A stretch of 56,817 nucleotides of DNA from Paracoccaceae bacterium. GTDB lineage: Bacteria > Pseudomonadota > Alphaproteobacteria > Rhodobacterales > Rhodobacteraceae. The position numbers were made by a program, and so were the translations under genes. The DNA lies in assembly GCA_007693835.1 (NCBI GenBank), contig RECW01000130.1, positions 1 through 56,817 of the forward strand, written 5' to 3'. The notes under the pieces are model-generated. The model did not search any database, was not told the DNA's origin, and saw only the letters and a list, made by a program, of their open reading frames with translations. Shown here piece by piece: positions 35,395 through 44,929 of this stretch; within the stretch, counting starts at the first letter, position 1; each line of letters opens with the position of its first letter.

Positions 35395-35572
35395 CAATGT
35401 GCTCCTTCCTCGAATTGATGTGGATATAGACAATCGAGCTTAATTTTGCGTGATCGTGAGGCGCTGTCCGCCCAGGCGACCGGCGCCGCGCCCGGCGCGC
35501 GCACGCGGGGGTTTCGATACCGCGCGTGGGCGCTCTATCTTCCGCAAAGACTCAGCAGCGGAGAATGCCCCC

Positions 35573-37873
35573 ATGGCCAAGTTCGGCGTCAGCCAGCCCG
35601 TCAAGCGCGTCGAGGATGCGCGCTTCCTGAGAGGCAAGGGCGCGTATGTCGAGGACATGGCCTTGCCCGGCGAGGCCCGCGCGGTGTTCGTGCGCGCCAC
35701 CGTCGCCCATGGCGAGATCGTGGCGATCGACACGGCCGCGGCGGTCGAAGCCGAAGGGGTGCTCGCGGTCTACACCGGCGCCGATCTCGACGGCGCGATC
35801 GACAACAGCCTCGACACCGCGCCGATCAAGAACCGCGACGGCTCGACCTGCGCCCTGCCGCGCCGCCCGCTGCTCGCCACAGGACGGGTGCGCCATGTCG
35901 GCGAGCCTGTCGCCGTCGTCATCGCCGAAACGCTGGCCGCGGCCAAGGATGCGGCGGAGATGATCGTGGTCGACTACGCCGATCTCCCGGTCGTGACCGA
36001 CACGGCCGAAGCGCTCCATGCCGGCGCGCCGGAGCTCCATCCGGAAGCGCCGGGCAACCTCTGCTTCGACTGGGGGATGGGCGACGAGGCGCAGGTCGAG
36101 GCCGCGTTCGCCAAGGCCGCTCGCGTCGTCTCGCTCGATCTCGTCAACAACCGCGTCGTCGCCAACCCGATGGAGACGCGCGGCGTGATCGCGAACTGGG
36201 ACGGCGCGCGGTTGCATGTCTTCGCCAACGGGCAGGGGCCGTGGGATCTGAAGGGGGAGTTGTCGCGCAAGCTCGGGCTCGACGAGGCGAAGGTGCGGGT
36301 CACCCACCCCGACGTCGGCGGCGGCTTCGGCATGAAGGCGGTGAACTATCCCGAGCAATTGGTCTGCGCCTACGCCTCGATCCAGATCGGCCGGCCGGTG
36401 AAGTGGATCTCCGAGCGCGCGGAAGGCATCGCCTCCGACAGCATGGGGCGCGACCACGTCACCCGCGCGCAGGCCGCCTTCGACGCGGACATGAAGCTGA
36501 CGGCGGTGCGCGTCGACTGCGTCGCGGCCATGGGCGCCTACCTTTCGCCCTTCGCCGTCTACATCCCCTCCGTGCTGGCGTCTAAGGTGCTGACCGGCGT
36601 CTACGACGTGCAGACCTACTTCTTCGGCGTGAAGGGCGTCTTCTCCAACACCACGCCGACCGACGCCTACCGCGGCGCCGGCCGGCCCGAGGCGATCTAC
36701 GTCATCGAGCGCCTGATGGACTACGCCGCCCGCGAGATGGGCGTCGACCCCGTCGATCTGCGCCGCAGGAACTTCATCCGGGAATTCCCTTACGTCTCCG
36801 CCACCGGCGAGACCTACGACGTCGGCGACTTCGACCGTGTGCTCGACCGCGCCATGGTCGAGGCGGACGTGGCGGGGTTCGCCGCACGCAAGGCCGAGAG
36901 CGCGAAGGCGGGCAAGCTGCGCGGCCTCGGCCTCTGCTACTACATCGAGTCGATCCTCGGCGATCAGAACGAGACCACCGAGATCAAGTTCCTCGAGGAC
37001 GGGGCGATCGAGCTCTACGTCGGCACCCAGTCGAACGGGCAGGGGCACGAGACGGTTTTCGCGCAGTTCCTCAGCGGCCGTCTCGGCGTGCCGTTCGAGA
37101 ACATCCGGCTGGTGCAGGGCGACACCGACCTGATCGCCCACGGCGGCGGCACCGGCGGGTCGCGGTCCGTCACCATGCAGGGCTCCTCGATCTGGGGCGC
37201 GGCCGACGCCTGGGTCGAGAAGGTGAAGCCCTTCGCGGGCGAGGAGCTGGAGGTGTCGGCGGCGGACGTCGAGTTCGTCGAGGGCGCGTTCCGGGTGGCG
37301 GGCACCGACCGCGCGCTCGACGTGATGGAGGTCGTCGCCCGCGCCCGGGCCAAGGGTCACGGCGAACTGCTCGGCGAACGGCGCGAGACGGTGACGCCAG
37401 GCCGCTCCTACCCCAACGGCGCGCACTTCTGCGAAGTGGAGATAGACCCCGACACCGGCGTCACGCAGGTGGTCAAGTACACCGTCGTCGACGACTTCGG
37501 CGTGCTGATGAACCCGATCCTCGCCGAGGGCCAGGTGCACGGCGGCGTGGTGCAGGGGCTCGGTCAGGCGCTCTGCGAGCATGTCGTCTACGACGAGGAC
37601 GGCCAGCTCGTCTCGGCGACGTTCATGGACTACGCGATGCCGCGCGCCGGCGACGCGCCGATGATCCCGTTCCACCACGAGGGCGTGCCGTCGACCGCCA
37701 ACGTGATCGGCATGAAGGGCTGCGGCGAGGCGGGCACGGTCGGCGCCTGCGCGGCGGTGGTCAACGCGGCGCTCGACGCGGTGTGGGAGGCCGGCGTGCG
37801 CCACGTCGACATGCCGATGACGCCGCTGCGCATGTGGGGCTGGCTGAACGCGGTGCGGCGCGAGGCGGCCTGA
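35573..37873 (+). CDS. Xanthine dehydrogenase/CO dehydrogenase family molybdopterin-binding large subunit (form II-like)
   Basis: GVSQPVKRVEDARFLRGKGAYVEDM...THPDVGGGFGMKAVNYPE...TTPTDAYRGAGRPEAIYVIERLMD...GCGEAGTVGACAAVVNA; AYRGAGR active-site motif. Confidence 0.9.
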   Translation: MAKFGVSQPVKRVEDARFLRGKGAYVEDMALPGEARAVFVRATVAHGEIVAIDTAAAVEAEGVLAVYTGADLDGAIDNSLDTAPIKNRDGSTCALPRRPLLATGRVRHVGEPVAVVIAETLAAAKDAAEMIVVDYADLPVVTDTAEALHAGAPELHPEAPGNLCFDWGMGDEAQVEAAFAKAARVVSLDLVNNRVVANPMETRGVIANWDGARLHVFANGQGPWDLKGELSRKLGLDEAKVRVTHPDVGGGFGMKAVNYPEQLVCAYASIQIGRPVKWISERAEGIASDSMGRDHVTRAQAAFDADMKLTAVRVDCVAAMGAYLSPFAVYIPSVLASKVLTGVYDVQTYFFGVKGVFSNTTPTDAYRGAGRPEAIYVIERLMDYAAREMGVDPVDLRRRNFIREFPYVSATGETYDVGDFDRVLDRAMVEADVAGFAARKAESAKAGKLRGLGLCYYIESILGDQNETTEIKFLEDGAIELYVGTQSNGQGHETVFAQFLSGRLGVPFENIRLVQGDTDLIAHGGGTGGSRSVTMQGSSIWGAADAWVEKVKPFAGEELEVSAADVEFVEGAFRVAGTDRALDVMEVVARARAKGHGELLGERRETVTPGRSYPNGAHFCEVEIDPDTGVTQVVKYTVVDDFGVLMNPILAEGQVHGGVVQGLGQALCEHVVYDEDGQLVSATFMDYAMPRAGDAPMIPFHHEGVPSTANVIGMKGCGEAGTVGACAAVVNAALDAVWEAGVRHVDMPMTPLRMWGWLNAVRREAA

Positions 37874-37874
37874 G

Positions 37875-38453
37875 ATGGCGATGGGGGTCGAACGGCTCGG
37901 CCCCCGTCTCTGGCGCGTCGTGAGCCGTTCGGGCCGGGTGTTCCACATGCGCCCGATCCGACCGGAGGACGCCCCGGCCTTGCAGCGGGCCTTCGTGGCG
38001 CAGAAACCTGAGGACCGCAAGCTCCGGCTGCTCTCGGCCATCCCGCGCCTGCCGGACCGCATGGCGCTGCGGTTCTGCACGGTCGACGGCGTGCGCGACG
38101 CGGCGCTGGTGCTGGTCGACGACGCGGCGCCGGGCGAGCTTTTCGGCGGCGCGCGGCTGATGCGCGACGGCGAACCCGGAACGCAGGCGGGCGAGCGGGC
38201 GGAGTTCGCGGTCTCCGTCGCGTCCGGCCTTCAGGGCGAGGGTCTCGGCCGCATGGCGCTTGAGACCGTGTTCGCACTCGGCGCTGAGATGGGGATACGC
38301 CGCGTCTGGGGTTCGGTCTCGCGCGGCAACGAGGGGATGCGCGCGCTGGCGCGCCGCCTCGGCATGACCGAACGCGCCGACCCCGACGACCGGACGCTGG
38401 TGATCTGCGAGAAGACCCTCGCACCCGATGGCGGCGCGGCGACGGCGGGTTAG
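37875..38453 (+). CDS. GNAT family N-acetyltransferase
   Basis: FHMRPIRPEDAPALQRAF...EFAVSVASGLQGEGLGRMALETVFALGAEMGIRRVWGSVSRGNEGMRALARRLGM. Confidence 0.82.
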   Translation: MAMGVERLGPRLWRVVSRSGRVFHMRPIRPEDAPALQRAFVAQKPEDRKLRLLSAIPRLPDRMALRFCTVDGVRDAALVLVDDAAPGELFGGARLMRDGEPGTQAGERAEFAVSVASGLQGEGLGRMALETVFALGAEMGIRRVWGSVSRGNEGMRALARRLGMTERADPDDRTLVICEKTLAPDGGAATAG

Positions 38454-38466
38454 CGCGCGCCGCGCC

Positions 38467-39960
38467 TCACAGGCGGTCGAGCAGCACGCCGTCGCGACGC
38501 TCGACATGGATGCGCGGCGCGCCGGCCTCCTCGAAGGGCGCGGCCCGCCGCGCGGCCAACGCCGCGGCCGTCTCGGCCAGCGCGGCGATGTCGACCACCG
38601 GCAAGCCTGCGGCGGCCAGATCGGCCCTGAGGTCCGGTCGGCGGTCGGAGACGGCGACGCCCCGCTCGGTGACCACCAGATCGACCGAGGCGCCTTCGGT
38701 CGCCACCGTCCTGACCTTCGGCACGATCTTGGCGTAGCCGCCGCCGGTCAGCGTCGTCGTCACGATGCTGAGGCGCGCGCCCTGCGCCGCGTCCGGATGG
38801 CCGCCCGGTCCGCCCAGCACGCGCCCGTCTGCGCCCGAGACGACGTTGACGTCGAACGCAAGATCGACCTCGGCCGCCCCGAGCAGCATCGCCGACAGCC
38901 CGTTCACCACGGCGTCGGGGTTCAGCGGGCTGGCGTAGTCGCTCGCGCTCATCATCCGGTGGGCCGGGTTGCGCATCGAGGAGGAGACGGCCCGCAGGTC
39001 GAAGCACTGCACGTCGAAGGCGCGCTCGAAGAGCCCGGCCTCCAGCAGATCGACGTGCGCGCCGGCGATCCCGCCGGACAGGAAGCCCCCGCGTACGCCC
39101 CTCTCCGCCATGCGGCGTCCGATGACGGGCGCCGCCGCGAGGGAGTAGCCGCCGGCGCCCGTCTGCAGGGAGAAGCCGTCCCGCAACAACCCGGCGGCCT
39201 CGATGCAGGCCGCCGTCAGATCCGCGATGGCCCGGGCCTCGGGCGACGACGACGGCAGCGTCGTGCCCGACTGGATGCCCGAGACGTCGCCGGGGTTCGG
39301 GAACGGCGCGACGCGGTCGACGAAGCGGGCCTCGATGTCGACGTGGGGCAGGGGCTCGGCGATGACCTCATGCGCCGCGACGACGGTGCGGCGGGCGTGG
39401 CGGCAGTCGACCGCCGCATAGCCGAGCGGCCCGCAGGCGAGCGCGCCGCCGCGCCCGGTCGCCGCCCCGTCCGGCCGGGCGAGCGCGGCGCCGATGAAGG
39501 CTGCGTCGATCCGCAACTGGCCAGCCGAAATCGCCCGCGCCCGCCCGCCGTGGGACTGGAGGAGCGCCACCCCGTCGAGCGCGCCGCCGGCGATCGCGTC
39601 GGCGACCGGCCCGCGCATGTAGTCGGTGACGACATGCGCCACGGTCCCGTCGCGGATGGCGTCGACGAGAGGCGCATGGACCGGGAAGACGGAACTCGGG
39701 CAGAGGACGAGGCGCTTCAGCCCGCGCGCCCGCGCCAGCGCCACGACCGCGTTCATCAGCCGGTCGCCGTTGCGGTAGTGGTGATGGAACGACAGCGCCG
39801 CGCCATGGTCGAGGTCGAGCGCGTCGAAGGCCGCCGCGAGGCTCGGCGCCAGCTTGTCGCCCGAGGGCGCGTCGGAGCGTGGAGGTTTGAGGTCGAGGGC
39901 CGGCGGCGGCGCGCCGCGCCACCGGAGCAGGCCGAGGGGCGTCGCGACGGCCTCAGCCAT
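38467..39960 (-). CDS. Citrate lyase alpha subunit (CitF)-like CoA-transferase
   Basis: LSFHHHYRNGDRLMN...FIGAALARPDGAATGRGG...GISGIQSGTT-like, FSLQTGAGGYSLAAAPVIGRRM...FLSGGIAGAHVDLLEAGLFE. Confidence 0.85.
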   Translation of the reverse strand: MAEAVATPLGLLRWRGAPPPALDLKPPRSDAPSGDKLAPSLAAAFDALDLDHGAALSFHHHYRNGDRLMNAVVALARARGLKRLVLCPSSVFPVHAPLVDAIRDGTVAHVVTDYMRGPVADAIAGGALDGVALLQSHGGRARAISAGQLRIDAAFIGAALARPDGAATGRGGALACGPLGYAAVDCRHARRTVVAAHEVIAEPLPHVDIEARFVDRVAPFPNPGDVSGIQSGTTLPSSSPEARAIADLTAACIEAAGLLRDGFSLQTGAGGYSLAAAPVIGRRMAERGVRGGFLSGGIAGAHVDLLEAGLFERAFDVQCFDLRAVSSSMRNPAHRMMSASDYASPLNPDAVVNGLSAMLLGAAEVDLAFDVNVVSGADGRVLGGPGGHPDAAQGARLSIVTTTLTGGGYAKIVPKVRTVATEGASVDLVVTERGVAVSDRRPDLRADLAAAGLPVVDIAALAETAAALAARRAAPFEEAGAPRIHVERRDGVLLDRL

Positions 39961-41476
39961 GGGGCGCCGCGGCCCGATGACGGCCGCGCCACGCGGCGGG
40001 GCCGGCGGCGTGGACGGACTCGCCGTCGGCGCTCACCGCCACCGTCACCGGCATGTCCTCGACCACGAATTCGCGGATCGCCTCCATGCCGAGGTCCTCG
40101 AAGGCGACCACCCGCGCCGCGCGGATCGCCTTCGCCACGAGCACCGCCGCGCCGCCGACCGCGATCAGATAGGTCGCCCCGCGCGCGGCGATGGCGTGCG
40201 CCGTCTCGGGGCTGCGCTCGGCCTTGCCGATCATCGACAGCACGCCCTGATCGAGCAGCGCCGGGGTGAACGGGTCCATCCGCGTCGCCGTCGTCGGGCC
40301 GGCGGGGCCGACGACCTCGTCTCCCACCGGATCGACGGGACCGACGTAGTAGATCACCCGCCCGTCGAGCGGGACGGGCGGCGGCGCGCCGCGCGCGAGC
40401 CCCTCGACGATGCGCCGGTGCGCAGCGTCCCGGGCGGTGAGGATGCGGCCCGACAGCAGCAGCGTCTCGCCGACGCGCCAGTCGGCCATCTCGGCGCGGG
40501 TCAGCGCGTCGACGTTCACCCGTCGCGGCGCCAGGCGGGGCGGCGCCGCCTCGATCTCGGGCCACGCCGACAGGGGCGGCGGATCGAGATAGGCGGGCCC
40601 CGACCCGTCGAGCGTCACCCTGGCGTGGCGGTTGGCGGCGCATTGCGGGACCAAGGCGACGGGCAGGGAGGCCGCGTGCGTCGGCCGCGTCGCGATCTTC
40701 ACGTCCACCACCGTCGTCATGCCGCCGAGCCCCTGCGCGCCGACGCCGAGGCTGTTGATCCGGTCGTAGAGCCTGAGGCGCATCGCCTCCTCGGGCGTCG
40801 CCGGGCCGCGCGCGATCAGCTCGCCCATGTCGATCGGGTCGAGCACCGCGCGCTTGGCGAGCAGCATCGCCGTCTCCGCCCCGCCGCCGACCCCGACGCC
40901 GATCACCCCCGGCGGGCACCAGCCGGCGCCGAGGGTCTCGACCGTCCGCACCACCCAGTCCTCGACCGAGTCGGCGGGGTTCAGCATCGCGGCGCGGGCC
41001 TTGTTCTCCGACCCGCCGCCCTTGGCCGCGATCACCATCTCCAGCGCCCCGCCGAGGCCGAGCGAGACGTGGGTGACCGCAGGCGTGTTGTCGCCGGTGT
41101 TGCGCCGCGAGCCGAGCGGGTCGGCGACGATGGAGGCCCGGAGCGGGTTGCCCGCCTCGGCCCACGCGAGGCGGACGCCTTCGTCGACGAGTTCGGGCAG
41201 CGTCCGGTCGCCGGCGATCACCGCCGACTGGCCGAGGGTGGCGAACACCGTCACGAGGCCGGTGTCCTGGCAGATCGGCCGACGGCCGAGCGCGGCGAGA
41301 CGGCTGCTCTCAAGGATTTGCCCCATCGCCGCCTTGGCCGCCGGGCTCTCCTCCCGCCGCCAGGCCGCGACGAGGTGCGCGAGATAATCGGGCGCATGAT
41401 GGACCGCGATGTGCTGGAGGGCGGCGCGGACCGTCTCTATGATGTCGTCGGCCTTCAGAACGATGATGTCGGGCAT
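39953..41476 (-). CDS. Class I (Fe-S) fumarate hydratase family protein
   Basis: RRPICQDTGLVTVFATLG...GWCPPGVIGVGVGGGAETAMLLAKRA...VPQCAANRHARV: three cluster Cys; C-terminal beta domain present (GEVVGPAGPTTATRMDPFTPALLDQG). Confidence 0.9.
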   Translation of the reverse strand: MPDIIVLKADDIIETVRAALQHIAVHHAPDYLAHLVAAWRREESPAAKAAMGQILESSRLAALGRRPICQDTGLVTVFATLGQSAVIAGDRTLPELVDEGVRLAWAEAGNPLRASIVADPLGSRRNTGDNTPAVTHVSLGLGGALEMVIAAKGGGSENKARAAMLNPADSVEDWVVRTVETLGAGWCPPGVIGVGVGGGAETAMLLAKRAVLDPIDMGELIARGPATPEEAMRLRLYDRINSLGVGAQGLGGMTTVVDVKIATRPTHAASLPVALVPQCAANRHARVTLDGSGPAYLDPPPLSAWPEIEAAPPRLAPRRVNVDALTRAEMADWRVGETLLLSGRILTARDAAHRRIVEGLARGAPPPVPLDGRVIYYVGPVDPVGDEVVGPAGPTTATRMDPFTPALLDQGVLSMIGKAERSPETAHAIAARGATYLIAVGGAAVLVAKAIRAARVVAFEDLGMEAIREFVVEDMPVTVAVSADGESVHAAGPAAWRGRHRAAAPHG

Positions 41477-41721
41477 CGCCTTCTTCCGTCCCCGCATTCA
41501 TGGCGCCTCGTGGCGCGCGGTTCTGTCGGCGGGTGGGCGAGGGCGTCAACCCTGCGCGTCGTCGGCCGCGCGCCTTGACACCCTGCGCCGCGCGCCGTAG
41601 CACCCGCCATCCGTCCGTTGGGGCGGGGTTTTCGACGCGCGCGGGCGCCGCAAGGCGAAGCCTGTCGCCCCCTCGGGGGAGAAGGAGCGCGTCTCGCACA
41701 GGTTGAAGAAGGAGACGGCCG

Positions 41722-42342
41722 GTGACCAAGCGCACCTCCGCCAAGTACAAGATCGACCGCCGCATGGGCGAGAACATCTGGGGGCGGCCGAAGTCCCCGG
41801 TGAACCGCCGCGAGTACGGCCCCGGCCAGCACGGCCAGCGGCGCAAGGGCAAGATGTCGGACTTCGGCACCCAGCTCCGCGCCAAGCAGAAGCTGAAGGG
41901 CTACTACGGCGACCTGACCGAGAAGCAGTTCCGCCGCATCTTCGCCGAGGCCGAGCGCCGCAAGGGCGACACCGGCGAGAACCTGATCTCGCTGCTCGAG
42001 CGCAGGCTCGACGCCGTCGTCTACCGCGCGAAGTTCGTGCCGACGGTCTTCGCCGCCCGCCAGTTCGTGAACCACGGCCACGTGACGGTGAACGGCCGCC
42101 GCGTCGACATCCCGTCCTATCAGGTCTCCGAAGGCGACGTGATCGAGGTTCGGGAGAAGTCGAAGCAGCTCGCCCTCGTGCTCGAAGCCGCCCAGTCCCC
42201 CGAGCGCGACACGCCCGACTATCTCGAAGTCGACCACCACAAGATGTCGGCCACCTACCTGCGCGCCCCGTCGCTCGCCGACGTGCCCTATCCGGTGCAG
42301 ATGGAGCCGAACCTCGTCGTCGAGTTCTACGCGCAGAACTGA
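41722..42342 (+). CDS. rpsD: 30S ribosomal protein S4
   Basis: [73 protein letters not shown]. Confidence 0.97.
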   Translation: MTKRTSAKYKIDRRMGENIWGRPKSPVNRREYGPGQHGQRRKGKMSDFGTQLRAKQKLKGYYGDLTEKQFRRIFAEAERRKGDTGENLISLLERRLDAVVYRAKFVPTVFAARQFVNHGHVTVNGRRVDIPSYQVSEGDVIEVREKSKQLALVLEAAQSPERDTPDYLEVDHHKMSATYLRAPSLADVPYPVQMEPNLVVEFYAQN

Positions 42343-42453
42343 CGCGCGGTCTTCGCTGAACGCCGCGGCGCGATCTTAACGAACGCGGCGCGGCGTGGCG
42401 CTATGCTCCCGCCGCCCGCGCGCCGCCGGGCCGACCGACACGGAGACGCGCCG

Positions 42454-43338
42454 ATGGACCCGACCCCGTCCCCCGCCACCATCCTGCTCGGCCTGCTGGT
42501 CCTGTTCGTCGTGCTGGTCGTTGTGCGCGGCGTGCGGGTGGTGCCGCAGGCGAACGAATGGGTCGTCACGCGGCTCGGCGCGTACAACCGCACGCTGCGC
42601 GCCGGCGTGAACCTGATCATTCCCTTCGTCGAGAACGTCGATTCCAAGGTCTCCATCGCCGATCAGGTGGTGAGCGACGTCGCACTCGACGTCGTGTCGA
42701 AGGACAACGTGGTGTTCACCATCGAGCTTCTGGTGGTGTTCCGCATCGTGAAGCCCGAGCTCGCCGTGTTCCGCGTCAACGACGTGCGCGAACTGGTCAT
42801 CGGCCTTGTGAAAAGCCTCGTCCGCTCCGAGATCGGCAAGGTGGAGCTCGACGCCGTGCAACAGGACCGCGAAAGCCTCAACGTCGCCATCCGCGTGGCG
42901 CTCACCGAAGCCGGCGACGACTACGGCCTCGTCATCTCGCGCTCCGAGATCACCGACGTGCGCCTGACCGAGAGCACCCAGCGCGCCATGGCCGAAGTGC
43001 TGGAGGCCGAGCGGCAGCGCCGCGCCGCCATCACCCGCGCCGAAGGCGAGAAGCGCGCCGTGGAGCTCGCCGCCGACGCCGACCTCTACCGCCAGCAGCG
43101 CGAGGCCGAGGCGGTGCGCGTCGCCGCCGACGCCACGGCCTACGCCAACGGCGTGATCGCCGAGGCCATCGCCAAGCACGGCGAGGCGGCGGCGAAGTTC
43201 CAGATCGCCGAGCGCCAGATCGAGGCCGTGCGCGCCCTGTCGGCCAGCCCCAACGCCAAGCTGGTGCTGGTGCCGGGCGACGTCTCGGACGGCTTCACCC
43301 GCGCCGCCGCGATCCTCGCCGACACGCGCGCGCCATGA
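42454..43338 (+). CDS. SPFH/band 7 (stomatin/QmcA-like) protein
   Basis: RGVRVVPQANEWVVTRLGAYNRTLRAGVNLIIPFVENVDSKVSIADQVV...; N-terminal TM. Confidence 0.9.
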   Translation: MDPTPSPATILLGLLVLFVVLVVVRGVRVVPQANEWVVTRLGAYNRTLRAGVNLIIPFVENVDSKVSIADQVVSDVALDVVSKDNVVFTIELLVVFRIVKPELAVFRVNDVRELVIGLVKSLVRSEIGKVELDAVQQDRESLNVAIRVALTEAGDDYGLVISRSEITDVRLTESTQRAMAEVLEAERQRRAAITRAEGEKRAVELAADADLYRQQREAEAVRVAADATAYANGVIAEAIAKHGEAAAKFQIAERQIEAVRALSASPNAKLVLVPGDVSDGFTRAAAILADTRAP

Positions 43339-43631
43339 TCGAGCAATGGATTTACGACCCTTGGGCGTGGCTCGCGGTCGGCGTGGCGATGATGCTGGGC
43401 GAACTGCTGCTGCCCGGCTTCCTGCTCCTCGGCTTCGGTCTGGCGGCCGTGGTGATCGCGGGCGTGGCCCTCTTCCTCCCGGTCGAGGCGAGCGTCAACG
43501 GCGCGCTGCTGCTGGTGGTGTGCTACGCGGTGCTCGCCCTTGGCGCGTGGTGGGCCCTCGCGCGGCGCTACGGCCGCACGGCGCGCAGGCCCGAGGACGG
43601 GCGCGACATCAACGACTTCACCAACCGCTGA
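43335..43631 (+). CDS. NfeD-like membrane protein
   Basis: WAWLAVGVAMMLGELLLPGFLLLGFGLAAVVIAGVALFL; ATGA overlap with SPFH gene. Confidence 0.8.
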   Translation: MIEQWIYDPWAWLAVGVAMMLGELLLPGFLLLGFGLAAVVIAGVALFLPVEASVNGALLLVVCYAVLALGAWWALARRYGRTARRPEDGRDINDFTNR

Positions 43632-43637
43632 GACGCT

Positions 43638-44849
43638 TCACGCCAACGTCTTGAAGTCGCTCGCCGGATCCGCGAGCCGGTCCGGGTCGGGCGAGACGCC
43701 CGCCTCCAGCCACCTTTTGCCGGTCATGTAGGCGCGCGGGTCGTTCATCGCGTCGACGGCGATCAGCCGGCCCTCCGCGAAATACCACACCGATCGGGTC
43801 CCCTCCCGCGCGCCGGGCCGGACCACCGTGCGGTCGAACCCGGCGTTGAGCCCTGCGATCTGGAGCTTCACGTCGTACTGGTCCGACCAGAACCACGGCG
43901 TCGGGTCGTAGGGCGCGCCGCGGCCGAGCATCGCCGCAGCGACCGCCTTCGCCTGGTCGATGGCGTTCTGCACCGACTCGAGCCGGATGCGCCGGCCACG
44001 CCACGGAAAGCTCGCGCAGTCGCCGGCGGCGAAGATCGCCGGGTCGTCGGTGGCGCCGAAGGCGTCGACGGCGATCCCGTTCTCGACGCTCAGGCCGGCG
44101 GCTTCGGCCAATTCCGCGTTCGGCGTCACGCCGATGCCGACGAGCGCGAAGTCCGCAGCGACGCGCGCGCCGTCGCTCAGCGTCGCGCCGGTCGCGCGTC
44201 CTTCGCCTTCCAGCCGCTCAAGGCCGACGCCCTCTCGGATCTCGACGCCATGACTCGCGTGGAGCGCGCGGAAGAAATCCGCCGTCTCCGCCGCCGCAAC
44301 CCGCTGCAGGATGCGCGGCGCCGCCTCGATCAGCGTGACGCGAAGCCCCCTCGCCGCCGCCACCGCCGCCGCCTCGAGCCCGATGTAGCCCCCGCCCACG
44401 ATCAGCGCGCGTCGCCCCGCCGCGAACTCGGGCGCCATGGCGTCGACGTCGGCGAGCGTGCGGACGGGATAGACGCCGGCCAGATCGCCGCCCATCGCCG
44501 GCGGCAACAGGCGCGGGCGCGCGCCGGTCGTCAGCGCGAGCTTGTCGTAGGCCACGGCCCGCCCGTCGGCGAGGCGCACGGCGCGCGCGTCGCGGTCGAT
44601 CGCGGCGACTGGCGCGCCGGTGATCAACTCGATGTCATGCTCGGTCCAGAAGGCGTCCGGCTTCAGCCACAGCCGTTCGGCGTCCATTTCGCCGAGGAGG
44701 TATTTCTTCGAGAGGGGCGGGCGCTGGTAGGGCGGCGCCGCCTCCTCGCCGATCAGGGCGATCGGGCCGTCGTGCCCGCCTGTCCGCAGCGCCTCGGCCA
44801 GCGACGCGCCGGCCTGGCCCGCGCCCACGATCACGATCCGCTCCGCCAT
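43638..44849 (-). CDS. FAD-dependent ferredoxin/rubredoxin reductase-like NAD(P) oxidoreductase
   Basis: IVIVGAGQAGASLAEALRTGGHDGPIALIGEEAAPPYQRPPLSKKYLLGEMDAERL...VDAFGATDDPAIFAAGDCA. Confidence 0.88.
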   Translation of the reverse strand: MAERIVIVGAGQAGASLAEALRTGGHDGPIALIGEEAAPPYQRPPLSKKYLLGEMDAERLWLKPDAFWTEHDIELITGAPVAAIDRDARAVRLADGRAVAYDKLALTTGARPRLLPPAMGGDLAGVYPVRTLADVDAMAPEFAAGRRALIVGGGYIGLEAAAVAAARGLRVTLIEAAPRILQRVAAAETADFFRALHASHGVEIREGVGLERLEGEGRATGATLSDGARVAADFALVGIGVTPNAELAEAAGLSVENGIAVDAFGATDDPAIFAAGDCASFPWRGRRIRLESVQNAIDQAKAVAAAMLGRGAPYDPTPWFWSDQYDVKLQIAGLNAGFDRTVVRPGAREGTRSVWYFAEGRLIAVDAMNDPRAYMTGKRWLEAGVSPDPDRLADPASDFKTLA

Positions 44850-44929
44850 CCGCGCCTCCTCCGTTCCCGCCTTGCTTAGTCGCGCGCGGGCGGCGTTAAA
44901 AGGGGCGGCAACGACGGGAGGGGGACCCC

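Noticed and set aside
34191-35429. 412-aa plus-strand ORF over the BLUF operon
   Set aside because: Antisense to three well-supported small ORFs with good SD spacing and BLUF motifs; translation has no domain signal.
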